From: Myroides marinus
Lineage (GTDB): Bacteria; Bacteroidota; Bacteroidia; Flavobacteriales; Flavobacteriaceae
Reading direction: 5' to 3'
Length of the DNA: 38,981 bases
Assembly: GCF_900109075.1 (NCBI RefSeq)
Contig: NZ_FNYS01000016.1
Location: 1 to 38,981, forward strand
The notes beneath the pieces are model-generated. The model had not been told where the DNA came from, made no database searches, and saw nothing but the letters and a program-made list of their open reading frames with translations. Below are positions 30,791-38,981 of the stretch, piece after piece (position 1 is the first letter of the stretch; the number at the start of each line of letters is the position of its first letter). A program made the translations under genes and the position numbers.

Positions 30791-31507
30791 ATGTACAATA
30801 AAACTTTTGACATAATCAAATTTTATGCACATAAGCATCAATATATACCTGCTTCTATTGGGATAGAAGACTGGATGCCTGACCACTATATACTACACAC
30901 AGATATAGATATTCCATTAGGTCAATCTCGCTATGGTGGGCCAGTGATTGACTTACCTATCGGAGTAGAACACCCTGAGAATTTGCGCTATGCAGGTCAG
31001 ATTGATTTAGCTAAATTCTCTCCTTTTGACAAGACAGGACTATTGCCAAAGACAGGACAGCTGATCTTCTTTGCAGATATCATGACAGATACAGGTAAAG
31101 TTATTTATGCTGATGTAGCTAACGATGAATTAGTTCGCCATATCGTAGAGCATGAAGACAACTTCTACTCTGGTGTCTTAATCGATAAAGTAGAAGCTGG
31201 TATGGAGTCTTTCTCTGAACGATATAGAGCTCCTGAGGATGAAGACGAAGAAGATGACGCAGATGAAGACGGGTTATTCTATGATTACTTCGCAGGTACA
31301 GAAGTTTCTAAGGTATTCGGAATGTTTACACATTGCCAATTGGGGAAAGATGAAATCTTAGAGGTGATCAACTCTGATAAAATAGTCTTGTGGCAAGTAG
31401 GTGAAAACGACTTTAATGATGAGGGGGTATTTAGTATTTTGATTAAAGAAGAGGATCTAAAAAACCGCAATTTCGATAACTGTGAATATTACTGGGGACA
31501 GTCTTAA
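30791..31507 (+). CDS. DUF1963 (YwqG-like) family protein
   Basis: A 238-residue cytosolic protein. The pattern QSRYGGPVIDLPIG, LRYAGQIDLAKFSPFD, LLPKTGQLIFFADI, near the C-terminus LWQVGENDFNDEGVFSILIKEEDLKNRNF is that of DUF1963/YwqG, a family of unknown function often found near toxins and immunity genes. An acidic loop (EDEDEEDDADEDG, about 147-159) is inserted before the last third. The last segment before the C-terminus keeps the family's GxFxxxIxxxDL form. Transcribed alone. Confidence 0.85.
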   Translation: MYNKTFDIIKFYAHKHQYIPASIGIEDWMPDHYILHTDIDIPLGQSRYGGPVIDLPIGVEHPENLRYAGQIDLAKFSPFDKTGLLPKTGQLIFFADIMTDTGKVIYADVANDELVRHIVEHEDNFYSGVLIDKVEAGMESFSERYRAPEDEDEEDDADEDGLFYDYFAGTEVSKVFGMFTHCQLGKDEILEVINSDKIVLWQVGENDFNDEGVFSILIKEEDLKNRNFDNCEYYWGQS

Positions 31508-31510
31508 TCA

Positions 31511-31590
31511 ATGAGGAATTAAAAATGAATAATTAGGAATTTTTGCCTACGGTATTATAGTCTGAATTGGGAGTTTAAGATTAATAAAAC
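31511..31590. repeat. Possible dispersed intergenic repeat
   Basis: AGGAATT occurs twice, 21 bp apart (31514-31520 and 31535-31541), inside AATTA-rich sequence, followed by TTTTTGCCTACGGTATTATAG (31541-31561). This AATTAGGAATT plus GCCTACGG layout is like short repeats seen between genes in Flavobacteriaceae. Only one copy is in the window. Confidence 0.35.
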
Positions 31591-31641
31591 CTGTAGATTA
31601 TGTATAAAATAAATTTATTTAAAAAAAATTAAATCACTGTA

Positions 31642-31671
31642 TTTATTCATTTAATGATTATTTTATATTTG
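31642..31671 (+). promoter_or_regulatory. Promoter of the MarR-DUF1330-hydrolase operon
   Basis: TTTA (31642-31645), an 18-bp spacer and TATATTTG (31664-31671) with a perfect -7 element. The start site would be near 31678, 25 nt before the ATG of the MarR gene, so autoregulation by MarR is plausible. Confidence 0.55.
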
Positions 31672-31702
31672 CAAAGTATTTGACAACTCAAACATATTGC
31701 AA

Positions 31703-32134
31703 ATGATAAACGAATCATTAAAACTATTATTTAGCCTTACCAAAACACAATCTGTCATCAATCGAAAGTTTGATAGACTAAGTGTTCACGGTTTGGGATA
31801 CACAGACTTTATGCTACTTCACTTACTTGCTTCTGATACAGAACAACAAATGAGACGAATAGATTTGGCAAGCCGCATAGGGCTAACACCCTCAGGTGTT
31901 ACACGTCTACTGAGCCCTTTAGAAAAGAACGGTTTAGTCGGTCGCAAAAGCAATGCTCGCGATGCCAGAGTAAGTTATGTGATATTGACAGAGACAGGTC
32001 AGCGCGTGTATGAAGAAGCTAAAGTCACAGCAGAAGCGGTAGCCATGGATATTCTTCCTAAAGTAAAAGTAAATCAACTCAATGCAATATTCGAATTGTT
32101 TAAACAATTTGATGTCAACGAGGATGACTTTTAA
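31703..32134 (+). CDS. MarR-family transcriptional regulator
   Basis: A 143-residue winged-helix regulator. The recognition region is MRRIDLASRIGLTPSGVTRLLSPLEKNGLV and the wing is GRKSNARDARVSYVILTETGQRVYEEA, both classic for MarR. The ATG at 31703 was chosen over a TTG at 31697. It is the first gene of a three-gene operon: DUF1330 18 bp later, alpha/beta hydrolase 4 bp after that. MarR proteins usually repress their own operon and respond to a small ligand, so the two enzymes probably act on or respond to that ligand. Confidence 0.93.
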   Translation: MINESLKLLFSLTKTQSVINRKFDRLSVHGLGYTDFMLLHLLASDTEQQMRRIDLASRIGLTPSGVTRLLSPLEKNGLVGRKSNARDARVSYVILTETGQRVYEEAKVTAEAVAMDILPKVKVNQLNAIFELFKQFDVNEDDF

Positions 32135-32152
32135 TAAATACAATGAATACAA

Positions 32153-32569
32153 ATGAAACAAACTTACTTAACTGCAGATTTTGAAGCAGGAAAAAGATTA
32201 TTCTTAAAACAGTTACAAGGGAAAATAGTCAACCTTAATTTAATTCGATTGAAAGAAGTAGCGGACTATTCCGAGCACCCAGAATTACAAAGCAAAGAAA
32301 CAATAAGTGGCTTTGACGCTTATCAGAAATACATAACATTAACCCTTCCTTTTTTAGAAGCGAGTGGAGGTAAAATATTGTATATCGGCACAGGAGATCA
32401 GTTCTTAATAGGTCCTCAAGAAGAAAGTTGGGACTTGTGTATGTTAATCGAACAAAATAGTGTGGCTGATTTCTTTGCCTTTGAACAAAACCCAGAATAT
32501 ATGAAGATAATAGGTCATAGAACAGCAGCTGTTGCGGATTCAAGATTACTTCCCCTTCAAAACTTGTAA
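32153..32569 (+). CDS. DUF1330 family protein
   Basis: A 138-residue protein of the dimeric alpha-beta barrel fold. The segment FFAFEQNPEYMKIIGHRTAAVADSRLLPL near the C-terminus is typical of DUF1330. The first part (LVNLNLIRLKEVADY) forms the first strand and helix. The role is unknown. It lies between the MarR regulator and the hydrolase in one operon. Confidence 0.82.
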   Translation: MKQTYLTADFEAGKRLFLKQLQGKIVNLNLIRLKEVADYSEHPELQSKETISGFDAYQKYITLTLPFLEASGGKILYIGTGDQFLIGPQEESWDLCMLIEQNSVADFFAFEQNPEYMKIIGHRTAAVADSRLLPLQNL

Positions 32570-32573
32570 AACA

Positions 32574-33452
32574 ATGGAACATCAAGCACTAATAAACGGC
32601 ATTAACATACAGTATGAAACTTTTGGAACGAAGTCTAATCCCGCTGTATTACTAATCTCTGGATTAGGTACATCAATGACCAGATGGACGACTCCTTTCT
32701 GTGAATTACTCGCAACTAAAGGTTACTATATTATCCGATATGACAATAGAGATACTGGATGCTCAACATTCACTGACAAAAAGTTTAATTCCCCTGAAGA
32801 AGTATTCGCTGTTTTGGGTAAAGGCATCATAGAACCTCCTTTCTACTCCTTATATGACTTAGCCAAAGACGCTATATTATTATTAGATTACTTGGAGATT
32901 TCAAAAGCACATGTCATGGGACGCTCTATGGGAGGTATCATTGGGCAAATCATAGCAAGCAAATATAAAGAACGTGTACTATCACTAACTATTATAATGT
33001 CTTCTTCGCTTAATCCTATACTTCCTCAAACTTCTCCTGAGGTAATGGGACGTATGATGGCTCCTCTGCCTAATTATCAGACAGACAGAGAGAATCATAT
33101 CAAGGCAAGATTAGTATTTACAAAGTTTATATCAAGTACTAACTTGCCCTTTAATGAACAAGAAGAAATAGCATTAATAGAGAAGGACTACAACCGAAAT
33201 GAGAGATCTAATAATACGCTAATGCATGTCTGTGCAGTAGGTTTTACGCCTTATAACAGAGAGATTACAGCTTCTATTACTTGTCCTACTCTAATCATAC
33301 ACGGTACTATAGATCCTATATTCCCAAAAGACCACGCTTTAGATCTACATCAATCTATTGCTAATTCTAAGCTATTACTAATTGCTAATATGGGACATGA
33401 TCTACATCAAGATAGACACGCTGAAGTAATAGAGCGATTTATAGAACTCTAA
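32574..33452 (+). CDS. Alpha/beta hydrolase
   Basis: A 292-residue cytosolic alpha/beta-hydrolase. It shows the HG-like oxyanion strand AVLLISGLGTSMTRW, the nucleophile elbow GRSMGG (Ser118), the acid in HGTIDPIFP and a catalytic histidine in NMGHDLHQD. The ATG at 32574 (MEHQALINGIN) lies 4 bp after the DUF1330 stop and was chosen over a frame-open start at 32532 that overlaps it. The family includes hydrolases of esters, lactones and aryl compounds; the substrate is unknown. Confidence 0.93.
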   Translation: MEHQALINGINIQYETFGTKSNPAVLLISGLGTSMTRWTTPFCELLATKGYYIIRYDNRDTGCSTFTDKKFNSPEEVFAVLGKGIIEPPFYSLYDLAKDAILLLDYLEISKAHVMGRSMGGIIGQIIASKYKERVLSLTIIMSSSLNPILPQTSPEVMGRMMAPLPNYQTDRENHIKARLVFTKFISSTNLPFNEQEEIALIEKDYNRNERSNNTLMHVCAVGFTPYNREITASITCPTLIIHGTIDPIFPKDHALDLHQSIANSKLLLIANMGHDLHQDRHAEVIERFIEL

Positions 33453-33465
33453 ACCGAACAACTAT

Positions 33466-33496
33466 TTTGTACAACGAGACAATGTAATTATCTTTA
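33466..33496 (+). promoter_or_regulatory. Promoter of the erythromycin-esterase-like gene
   Basis: TTTG (33466-33469), a 19-bp spacer and TATCTTTA (33489-33496), one mismatch from TANNTTTG. Transcription would start near 33503, 16 nt before the ATG. Confidence 0.5.
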
Positions 33497-33518
33497 TCCT
33501 ATAACCAACCCAAATATT

Positions 33519-34778
33519 ATGACTATTAAAAAAACGTTACTAGGTTTATTTCTTTTTGTAGCTACGGCGAGTACTGCTCAAGAAAAAGAAATAATTCCAT
33601 TCACATATGATATAAAGACAAACCAATATAAAGGGTTAACTCCTATCATCAATGCTTTAAAAGACAATACAATAGTAGCATTAGGTGAAGGAACACATGG
33701 TACTAAAGAATTCAATGACATAAGAATAGAGTTAATTAAAGACTTAATTACTAATCACAACTTTAGAATTATTGCTTTTGAAAATGCCTATGGAGATACT
33801 TACATGATTAATCAAGTCATCAACTCTACTGGTGATTTACAAAAAACGATGAAAGAAAATTTAGTGTCTGTTTGGCAAACCAAAGAAATAGAGAACTTAT
33901 TCTCATGGATCAGATCTTATAATAAAAAAACAAAAGACAAGGTCACTCTAACTGGTGTTGACACTAACTTTCTAAACAATGCTACTTCTGTTCTACTAAA
34001 CGAAAAAGATTTAGTACGCAATAAAACATATTACGAAAACTGTTTAAAACTATCTGAAGGAGCTAAAGCAATTGATTACAATTGGGCAAACTCTAATACT
34101 CCTAATTTTGAACCAGATTATAATAACTTAATCAAAGTTGGTACAGAAGCTTATCAACTAACGAAAGAAATGACTACTAAGTATAGTGATAAACTCTCTA
34201 CTACAGCTAAAATAGCATTATATAATCTCGAGTTAGGTTTTAGAATGTTCTATGAGATTAGTCAACAAAACGAGACTTATACTCGTGATTTTATGATGGC
34301 TGAAACAGTAATAAAGACACAATCTTTACTTAATCAGAAGATGATTATTATCGCTCATAATGGACATATCGGTCTGACACAATCTCTAATAGATCCTATG
34401 GGAGAGTATATCAAAAAGCAGTATGGTACTAAGTTTTATTCTTTAGGAACTTTTACTGCTAATGGTACTTACAGTGCGATGACAGATAATATAGATGTAA
34501 AAGTCAGTAAATACAGTACTTATGAATTACCTAAAGTTTTAGGCAATTCTCTAGAACAACAAATGGAGCAATACCCTGAAAAAAACTACTTTGTAGACTT
34601 TAGAAATACTCCATCAAGTGTATTCGATTCTCCTAAAAAAATGAATTGGATAGGGTATAAAAAAATGACTGAAGAAGAACAGACAAAATACATGACAATC
34701 CCTAATGTAAAACTAAGAGATCACTTTGACGGTTTTATCTTTATGAATACAACAAGAGCGTCTGAACATATTAACTAA
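33519..34778 (+). CDS. Secreted erythromycin esterase-family protein
   Basis: A 419-residue protein with a signal peptide (MTIKKTLLGLFLFVATASTAQ). The core motifs are ALGEGTHGTKEF (His60, Glu57, Glu64), AFENAYGD (Glu88) and IIAHNGHIG, the signature of the erythromycin esterase / succinoglycan-type hydrolase family. Some members open the macrolide ring, but most have no tested substrate, so macrolide resistance cannot be claimed. Being exported, it may act in the periplasm. It is followed after 12 bp by the DUF1877 gene. Confidence 0.88.
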   Translation: MTIKKTLLGLFLFVATASTAQEKEIIPFTYDIKTNQYKGLTPIINALKDNTIVALGEGTHGTKEFNDIRIELIKDLITNHNFRIIAFENAYGDTYMINQVINSTGDLQKTMKENLVSVWQTKEIENLFSWIRSYNKKTKDKVTLTGVDTNFLNNATSVLLNEKDLVRNKTYYENCLKLSEGAKAIDYNWANSNTPNFEPDYNNLIKVGTEAYQLTKEMTTKYSDKLSTTAKIALYNLELGFRMFYEISQQNETYTRDFMMAETVIKTQSLLNQKMIIIAHNGHIGLTQSLIDPMGEYIKKQYGTKFYSLGTFTANGTYSAMTDNIDVKVSKYSTYELPKVLGNSLEQQMEQYPEKNYFVDFRNTPSSVFDSPKKMNWIGYKKMTEEEQTKYMTIPNVKLRDHFDGFIFMNTTRASEHIN

Positions 34779-34790
34779 AAAACACAAACT

Positions 34791-35300
34791 ATGGGAATGA
34801 TTAGTAACTTACTGCGTGTAAGCCAAGAAGAATTAACTAGCTACGTACAAGATAGCTCTTTATTTGAAGATAGAATTTATCAAGATTACGATGAAAATAA
34901 TATAGATACAGCTCTGGTTGATATAGATAAATCTTGGGAAACCATTGCTTTCTTGTTCGGGAACGGTGAAGATGATTATTTAGAAAGTCCATTAGCTAAG
35001 GCTATATTTGGATCACATACATTAGATGAGAGTCAGGATATTGGATATGGACCTGCTCGCTTTGTAACTACTGAACAAGTAAAAGAGATTAATGAATTAC
35101 TATCTCAATTGTCAAATGAAGAGTTGAGAAAGAGATTCTCTCCTGAAAAATTAGAACAAGAAGAGATATATCCTTCGTTTTGGTCAGAAGCGGATGAAGA
35201 TGAAATATGGGAATACCTATCTGATAACATCAATACAATAAGAGAGATTTATAGTACTGCAGCTAAAAATGATGAAGCTGTAATTACGTTTATCAATTAA
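34791..35300 (+). CDS. DUF1877 (YfbM-like) family protein
   Basis: A 169-residue cytosolic protein. The family pattern is visible: MGMISNLLRVSQEELTSYVQD at the start, DIDKSWETIAFLFGN, then GYGPARFVTTEQVKEINELLSQLSNEELRKRF and the late EEIYPSFWS. DUF1877 proteins are single-domain and often lie near immunity or toxin genes; the function is unknown. It is 12 bp after the erythromycin-esterase-like gene and probably in its transcript. It ends at a convergent terminator. Confidence 0.87.
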   Translation: MGMISNLLRVSQEELTSYVQDSSLFEDRIYQDYDENNIDTALVDIDKSWETIAFLFGNGEDDYLESPLAKAIFGSHTLDESQDIGYGPARFVTTEQVKEINELLSQLSNEELRKRFSPEKLEQEEIYPSFWSEADEDEIWEYLSDNINTIREIYSTAAKNDEAVITFIN

Positions 35301-35306
35301 TACAAA

Positions 35307-35336
35307 AAGCCCTCAGTACAAAAGTATTGAGGGCTT
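35307..35336. terminator. Convergent terminator
   Basis: A 13-bp stem (AAGCCCTCAGTAC / GTATTGAGGGCTT, one G-U pair) has loop AAAA. It lies between the DUF1877 gene (+) and the exported protein gene (-), and is flanked by A and T runs. Confidence 0.85.
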
Positions 35337-35341
35337 CTATA

Positions 35342-35755
35342 TTACTTCTTATCAATGCATTTGACTAAAGTATCAAATGCTTTCTTATCTATCTTTAGTT
35401 TCTTAAAGTCTGGTTCTTCTGGATCAAGAGCATTAAGTGATTGATAGATACCATCTCGTTGAGGTTGAATAATTAACCAAGAGACTACGCTCTCTACCAT
35501 CTGAGGTTTCTTAGGATTATCAGACAGATTATTTCTAACATAAGCCTTAATGATAACCGTTCCACCTGTGGTATCTTCTATTCTTACATAGTAGTCTTTA
35601 CCAGGATAATCAAAGTCACTATTTTTCATAATCTGAGCCAACAATGTATTACAATCTTGTGATGCCAGACTTGTCTTGTCTTTTGCCCAAATACCTGTAT
35701 TACTTAGCAATAGAAATGCTATGATATAGTGTTTAATAAATTTTCTCATCTTCAT
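35342..35755 (-). CDS. Exported protein of unknown function
   Basis: A 137-residue protein with a signal peptide (MKMRKFIKHYIIAFLLLSNTGIWA). The mature part begins KDKTSLASQDC and ends VKCIDKK, so two cysteines may pair. A strand-rich segment YYVRIEDTTGGTVIIKAYV is the clearest feature. No family is recognised. It stands alone, with 250 bp of non-coding DNA upstream. Confidence 0.7.
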   Translation of the reverse strand: MKMRKFIKHYIIAFLLLSNTGIWAKDKTSLASQDCNTLLAQIMKNSDFDYPGKDYYVRIEDTTGGTVIIKAYVRNNLSDNPKKPQMVESVVSWLIIQPQRDGIYQSLNALDPEEPDFKKLKIDKKAFDTLVKCIDKK

Positions 35756-35969
35756 AGTTCTCCAATTTTAGTATTCCTAACTTAGTAAAAGTAAGTAAAT
35801 CAGATGAGTAAAACATATAAAACCCTATTTTTTCACTGTATTTAATAGAAACTATCCTTTATGGATACATTATTTACCCAGATTCTACATTAGTCAAATA
35901 CTATGAGCTAATTTTACTTTATATCCCTTTCTCTCTCATTAATCATTCTCCTGCTGAATATAGATAAAA

Positions 35970-35996
35970 AACAAATAGGGCTGTCTACGGACAGCC
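35970..35996 (-). terminator. Terminator of the surface protein operon
   Basis: The stem GGCTGTC / GACAGCC (35979-35985 with 35990-35996) has loop TACG. On the minus strand it is followed by a T-rich tail. It lies 10 bp after the barrel stop codon. Confidence 0.75.
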
Positions 35997-36005
35997 TTAT
36001 TTAGT

Positions 36006-36890
36006 TTAATCAAGAGTATGACTTCTCTTTTTTGTTTTATTAATATTAAACGAATACTTCACTTTAATACCAAGGTTATAGTTCTTATAAGTCATCTTAC
36101 CTAAATTACTTTGTAAGTTAGAATTGATTATAAGTGGATTTTCTAAATCTCTATCATACCCCACTAAGGATGTAGATGCTCCCTCTTCAGCAGTTCCTTC
36201 ATTAGCTAGGTTGTTTAACCCAATATCAAAGTACATTCCTACATATAGAGAACTCTTATCTGACATCAATTGCTTAACTCCTATCTCTGCTACATAAGCC
36301 CAGCGATTCTTTAATTCAATCTCGTTGTTCTTAGTTGTCCCACTAAAATCTCCAAAACCAACAAAATGAGGTCCATGCAATTCGATATCATATTCTGAGT
36401 AATAACCTGATGTACTTAAAGACCCCATCTTAGTACGTGCTACAGCATCTTCTAAATGTAAACTATAAGAAACTCCTGATTTGACAAAGAAACGAACAGA
36501 CTCACCTGCTGTTTCGTACTGTAACATCAAAGGTATATTAAGCTGTTTTAAAGTTACCTTTTCTTTTACTTGTCCTCCTTTATACCTAAGTATAAAAGCA
36601 TCATTATCTCTGTCTACTGCTTTTAAGTTTCCATTAAAACTCTTCATTCTAGATTGTGTATAATACTGAGAATAACTAGGCTCTATGTGAATACTGAAGT
36701 TCTTATTTAAGTATTGTCCATAGCCAACTCCAACATTAAAACCATTACCTACAACAGCTGAAGTACCTGCATTATTATCTCCATAAGTCTTAGAAAAGTG
36801 TGGTGCAAAAAACACTCCTACTTCCTGTGCTTGAGAAGTATAGTAGCCCATCAGAGCTACCATACTTAAAAATATTATTTTCTTATTCAT
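36006..36890 (-). CDS. Outer-membrane beta-barrel protein (PorT-like family)
   Basis: A 294-residue outer-membrane protein (signal peptide MNKKIIFLSMVALMGYYTSQAQ). Repeated strands such as GNGFNVGVGYGQYL, FSIHIEPSYSQYY, LKQLNIPLMLQYE, FFVKSGVSYSLHL and YVAEIGVKQL show the outer-membrane beta-barrel (porin-like, OMP_b-brl) fold. It lies 1 bp after the stop codon of the T9SS repeat protein on the same strand, so the two are co-transcribed and probably work together at the surface. It does not clearly match the PorP/SprF family that accompanies the gliding adhesin SprB. Confidence 0.85.
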   Translation of the reverse strand: MNKKIIFLSMVALMGYYTSQAQEVGVFFAPHFSKTYGDNNAGTSAVVGNGFNVGVGYGQYLNKNFSIHIEPSYSQYYTQSRMKSFNGNLKAVDRDNDAFILRYKGGQVKEKVTLKQLNIPLMLQYETAGESVRFFVKSGVSYSLHLEDAVARTKMGSLSTSGYYSEYDIELHGPHFVGFGDFSGTTKNNEIELKNRWAYVAEIGVKQLMSDKSSLYVGMYFDIGLNNLANEGTAEEGASTSLVGYDRDLENPLIINSNLQSNLGKMTYKNYNLGIKVKYSFNINKTKKRSHTLD

Positions 36891-36891
36891 A

Positions 36892-38981
36892 TTACTTTAC
36901 TGAGAAACGAATTGTTTGTTTTTTACCATTAATATCTACAACTGCTAGATAAATTCCTGCACTTAATTGAGTCGGTATTACTACGCGGTTTTCTCCTATA
37001 CTAAGTTCTTGTCTATAAATAAATCTACCGTCTGGAGTTAAGATTTCAACTCTTCCATTTTCAAACTGCGCTGCGCTATAATCAACCATAATATTAGTTG
37101 TCATATCGCTAGACGAAACTGGGTTAGGATAAAGTTTTATTTCTTTACTCTGTTCTTCATAGATGTCAATACGAGTACTATAAATCTCTTCTCCTGTTGT
37201 TGTTTTTACTATTAAATAGTAATAATCATTAGGATTTAATTTATCGACTCCTGCCTGTCCTACAGAATAACTCTGTTTAGTACTTACTACTACTCCGTTT
37301 CTAAACCACTGGTAACTTACGAATGCATAACCTCCATTAGTAGAAGGGTTATTGTTTATCAACAGTGTGTTTTGGAACTTCTGTAAGATAATTAACCTAT
37401 CCTCTATTGGCTTGATTAGTTTAAGTGTATACGTCTTACTTGTCTTACCATCTTCTGACGTCACTGTGATATCCTTATAATAAACTTTAGGATCACGAGT
37501 GTCTACAGTAAATGCCTCAGGCACGTTTAACGATGAATAGTCTGTGAACGACACAATATCTACATCTGTGATATCCTCATAAGGTGTAGGTCTAAGCATA
37601 TGTTCAATTACTTGACCTGGCTTTTTATAAACTACTCCATTAATAATAAGCTCAAAAATCTCTGCATCCTTACTTGGTGTACGATCTTCTTTAATCTCAA
37701 ATCTCGCTGTTAATCTCAAGTCGTTATAATTAGTTCCCCCAACAATTCTAGCAACAGCTTCATAGATACCTACTTCTGTTTGTTTTGCTTTTTCATAAAC
37801 CACAGTCACGCCTGTTGGTAATGCTCCTGTAATTTCAATGAACTGTTCAGCCTTATTATATGCTACTACTTTGTCAATGAAGCTCACTCCTGTAATATTA
37901 GCTTTATTAATTTTTAAAGTTGTAGTTAAAACTAAATCTTCATAGTTATCACCTCCTTTAATAATTGCTTTCGCTAAGTATTCTCCTGCATTTACTCCTT
38001 CATTACTTTCGTAAGATACACTAGCTTCTTTTGGTAACTCTCCTACTATTTCAATTCGTTGAGTCAATCCATTATAAGTAGTCTCTTTCCCTTTAAAAGT
38101 AACTCCAGAAATAGCCGCTTTAGCAATCTTTACAGTAGTTGTGAACTTCTTATCTTCATAGTTCTTACCTCCTTTTACAATTGCTTCTACTGTGTAATCT
38201 CCAGCTTCTGTTGGCACTCCTGTTAAAGTTTTACCTTCTTTGTCCTTGTAATTATATTCTACTACTAAGTCTGTTGGTACTCCTTCTACTTTCACCTCTT
38301 GTGGATTACCGTTATAAGTAACTGTTTTACCCTCTAGTGTTCCATTAGGAATTACTGCTTTAGAGATTGTTACTTTAGCTTCGAACTTCTTATCTTCATA
38401 GTTCTTACCTCCTTTTACAATTGCCTCTACTGTGTATTCTCCAGCTTCTGTTGGTGCTCCTTGAATTGGGTTACCGTCTTTTGAGTAAACATAAGTAACT
38501 TCAAAATCACTTGGTACTCCTTCTACTTTCACCTCTTGTGGATTACCATCATAAGTAACTGTTTTACCTTCTAGCGTTCCATTAGGAATCACTGATTTAG
38601 AGATTGTTACTGTAGCTTCGAACTTCTTATCTTCATAATTAGTTCCTCCTTTTACAATTGCCTCTACTGTGTATTCTCCAGCTTCTGTTGGTGCTCCTTG
38701 AAGTGGGTTACCGTCTTTTGAGTAAACATAAGTAACTTCAAAATCACTTGGTACTCCCTCAACTGTTACACCTTGCGGGTTACCATCATAAGTAACTGTT
38801 TTACCTTCTAGCGTTCCATTAGGAATCACTGCTTTAGCAATTGTTACTTTAGCTTCGAACTTCTTATCTTCATAATTAGCACCTCCTTTTACAATTGCCT
38901 CTACTGTGTAATCTCCAGCTTCTGTTGGTGCGCCTTGAATTGGGTTACCATCTTTTGAGTAAACATAAGTAACTTCAAAAT
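36892..38981 (-). CDS. T9SS-exported MBG-repeat surface protein (5' end beyond window)
   Basis: At least 696 residues; the frame stays open to base 38981, so the GTG-coded residue at 38829 is not a start. From the N-terminal side: one partial and three near-identical MBG-like repeats of 79-80 residues (VIPNGTLEGKTVTY ... VKGGKNYEDKKF), two diverged copies (AISGVTFKGKETTYNG, NITGVSFIDKVVAYNK), then a linker. A sandwich-like segment (DITVTSEDGKTSKTYTLKL) follows, then an Ig-like YQWFRNGV segment. The C-terminal domain IKLYPNPV...GIYLAVVDINGKKQTIRFSVK is a type A sorting signal for the type IX secretion system. So it is exported to the cell surface, probably as an adhesin. The barrel gene follows 1 bp later. 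Confidence 0.92.
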   Translation of the reverse strand, partial: FEVTYVYSKDGNPIQGAPTEAGDYTVEAIVKGGANYEDKKFEAKVTIAKAVIPNGTLEGKTVTYDGNPQGVTVEGVPSDFEVTYVYSKDGNPLQGAPTEAGEYTVEAIVKGGTNYEDKKFEATVTISKSVIPNGTLEGKTVTYDGNPQEVKVEGVPSDFEVTYVYSKDGNPIQGAPTEAGEYTVEAIVKGGKNYEDKKFEAKVTISKAVIPNGTLEGKTVTYNGNPQEVKVEGVPTDLVVEYNYKDKEGKTLTGVPTEAGDYTVEAIVKGGKNYEDKKFTTTVKIAKAAISGVTFKGKETTYNGLTQRIEIVGELPKEASVSYESNEGVNAGEYLAKAIIKGGDNYEDLVLTTTLKINKANITGVSFIDKVVAYNKAEQFIEITGALPTGVTVVYEKAKQTEVGIYEAVARIVGGTNYNDLRLTARFEIKEDRTPSKDAEIFELIINGVVYKKPGQVIEHMLRPTPYEDITDVDIVSFTDYSSLNVPEAFTVDTRDPKVYYKDITVTSEDGKTSKTYTLKLIKPIEDRLIILQKFQNTLLINNNPSTNGGYAFVSYQWFRNGVVVSTKQSYSVGQAGVDKLNPNDYYYLIVKTTTGEEIYSTRIDIYEEQSKEIKLYPNPVSSSDMTTNIMVDYSAAQFENGRVEILTPDGRFIYRQELSIGENRVVIPTQLSAGIYLAVVDINGKKQTIRFSVK
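38116..38981 (-). repeat. Tandem 237-bp repeats inside the surface protein gene
   Basis: Units at 38829-38593, 38592-38356 and 38355-38116 (237, 237 and 240 bp), plus a partial unit from 38830 to the window edge, are nearly identical in DNA sequence. The units further 3' (to about 37690) are diverged at the DNA level and recognisable only as protein. This suggests recent duplication or gene conversion in the 5' units. Confidence 0.9.

Noticed and set aside
33519..34778. Reading the erythromycin esterase-family gene as a macrolide-resistance gene
   Set aside because: The motifs place it in the family, but most members are untested and this one is exported, so resistance is not supported by the sequence.
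38116..38981. Regular repeats that could be mistaken for a CRISPR array
   Set aside because: The unit is about 237 bp, without spacers, and is translated in one frame as MBG-like protein repeats.

Overview
The window is AT-rich DNA (about one third G+C) from a member of the Bacteroidota, most likely the family Flavobacteriaceae. A Myroides-like genome would fit, but the genus is an inference. The evidence is the Bacteroidota-specific families (DUF4295 after L28/L33, DUF4421, DUF6266, a type IX secretion C-terminal domain), many lipoproteins with SCKK-like lipoboxes, and promoters of the Bacteroidota form TTTG-N17-21-TANNTTTG instead of -35/-10 boxes.

Layout. 1-330: 3' end of an ISL3-type insertion sequence cut by the window edge. 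415-1022 (-): rpmB-rpmG-DUF4295. 1104-4103 (-): four-gene housekeeping operon (DEDDh exonuclease, FAH-family enzyme, degenerate Hpt-like protein, CinA). 4314-5345 (-): MauG-type cytochrome c peroxidase lipoprotein with a candidate activator palindrome upstream. 5577-10066: lipoprotein, thioesterase, DUF4421 barrel, unknown gene, 470-bp AT-rich gap, AlkC/AlkD-like HEAT protein, lipoprotein. 10113-11181: divergent peroxiredoxin-like/HxlR pair. 11214-14670: a VOC gene broken by a one-base frameshift, a DUF6304/DUF2695 protein, a two-domain retropepsin-like protease and a second VOC protein. 14762-18716: ABC ATPase/membrane pair, then a Crp/Fnr regulator followed by an esterase-EamA operon. 18857-20568: small lipoproteins and a TPR protein. 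20703-26932: accessory-looking block with a Fic-fold protein lacking its catalytic histidine, a PLD-helicase-DUF3427 protein whose upstream region carries repeated AATCACTT sites, and a DUF6266 gene. 27004-28753: divergent lipocalin-like paralogues around a perfect palindrome, and a deaminase. 28946-29120: predicted structured small RNA. 29120-35755: hypothetical and membrane proteins, a DUF1963 protein, a MarR-DUF1330-hydrolase operon, an erythromycin-esterase-like protein and a DUF1877 protein. 36006-38981: a T9SS-exported MBG-repeat surface protein (5' end off the window) followed after 1 bp by an outer-membrane barrel.

Most of the window is ordinary flavobacterial chromosome. The parts that most deserve attention are the predicted small RNA (promoter, three hairpins, terminator), the helicase with its repeated upstream sites next to a pseudo-Fic protein, two Crp/Fnr-like dyads near the -41 position of their promoters, and the repeat-homogenised surface adhesin with its partner barrel. 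No tRNA, rRNA, CRISPR array or replication origin was seen.
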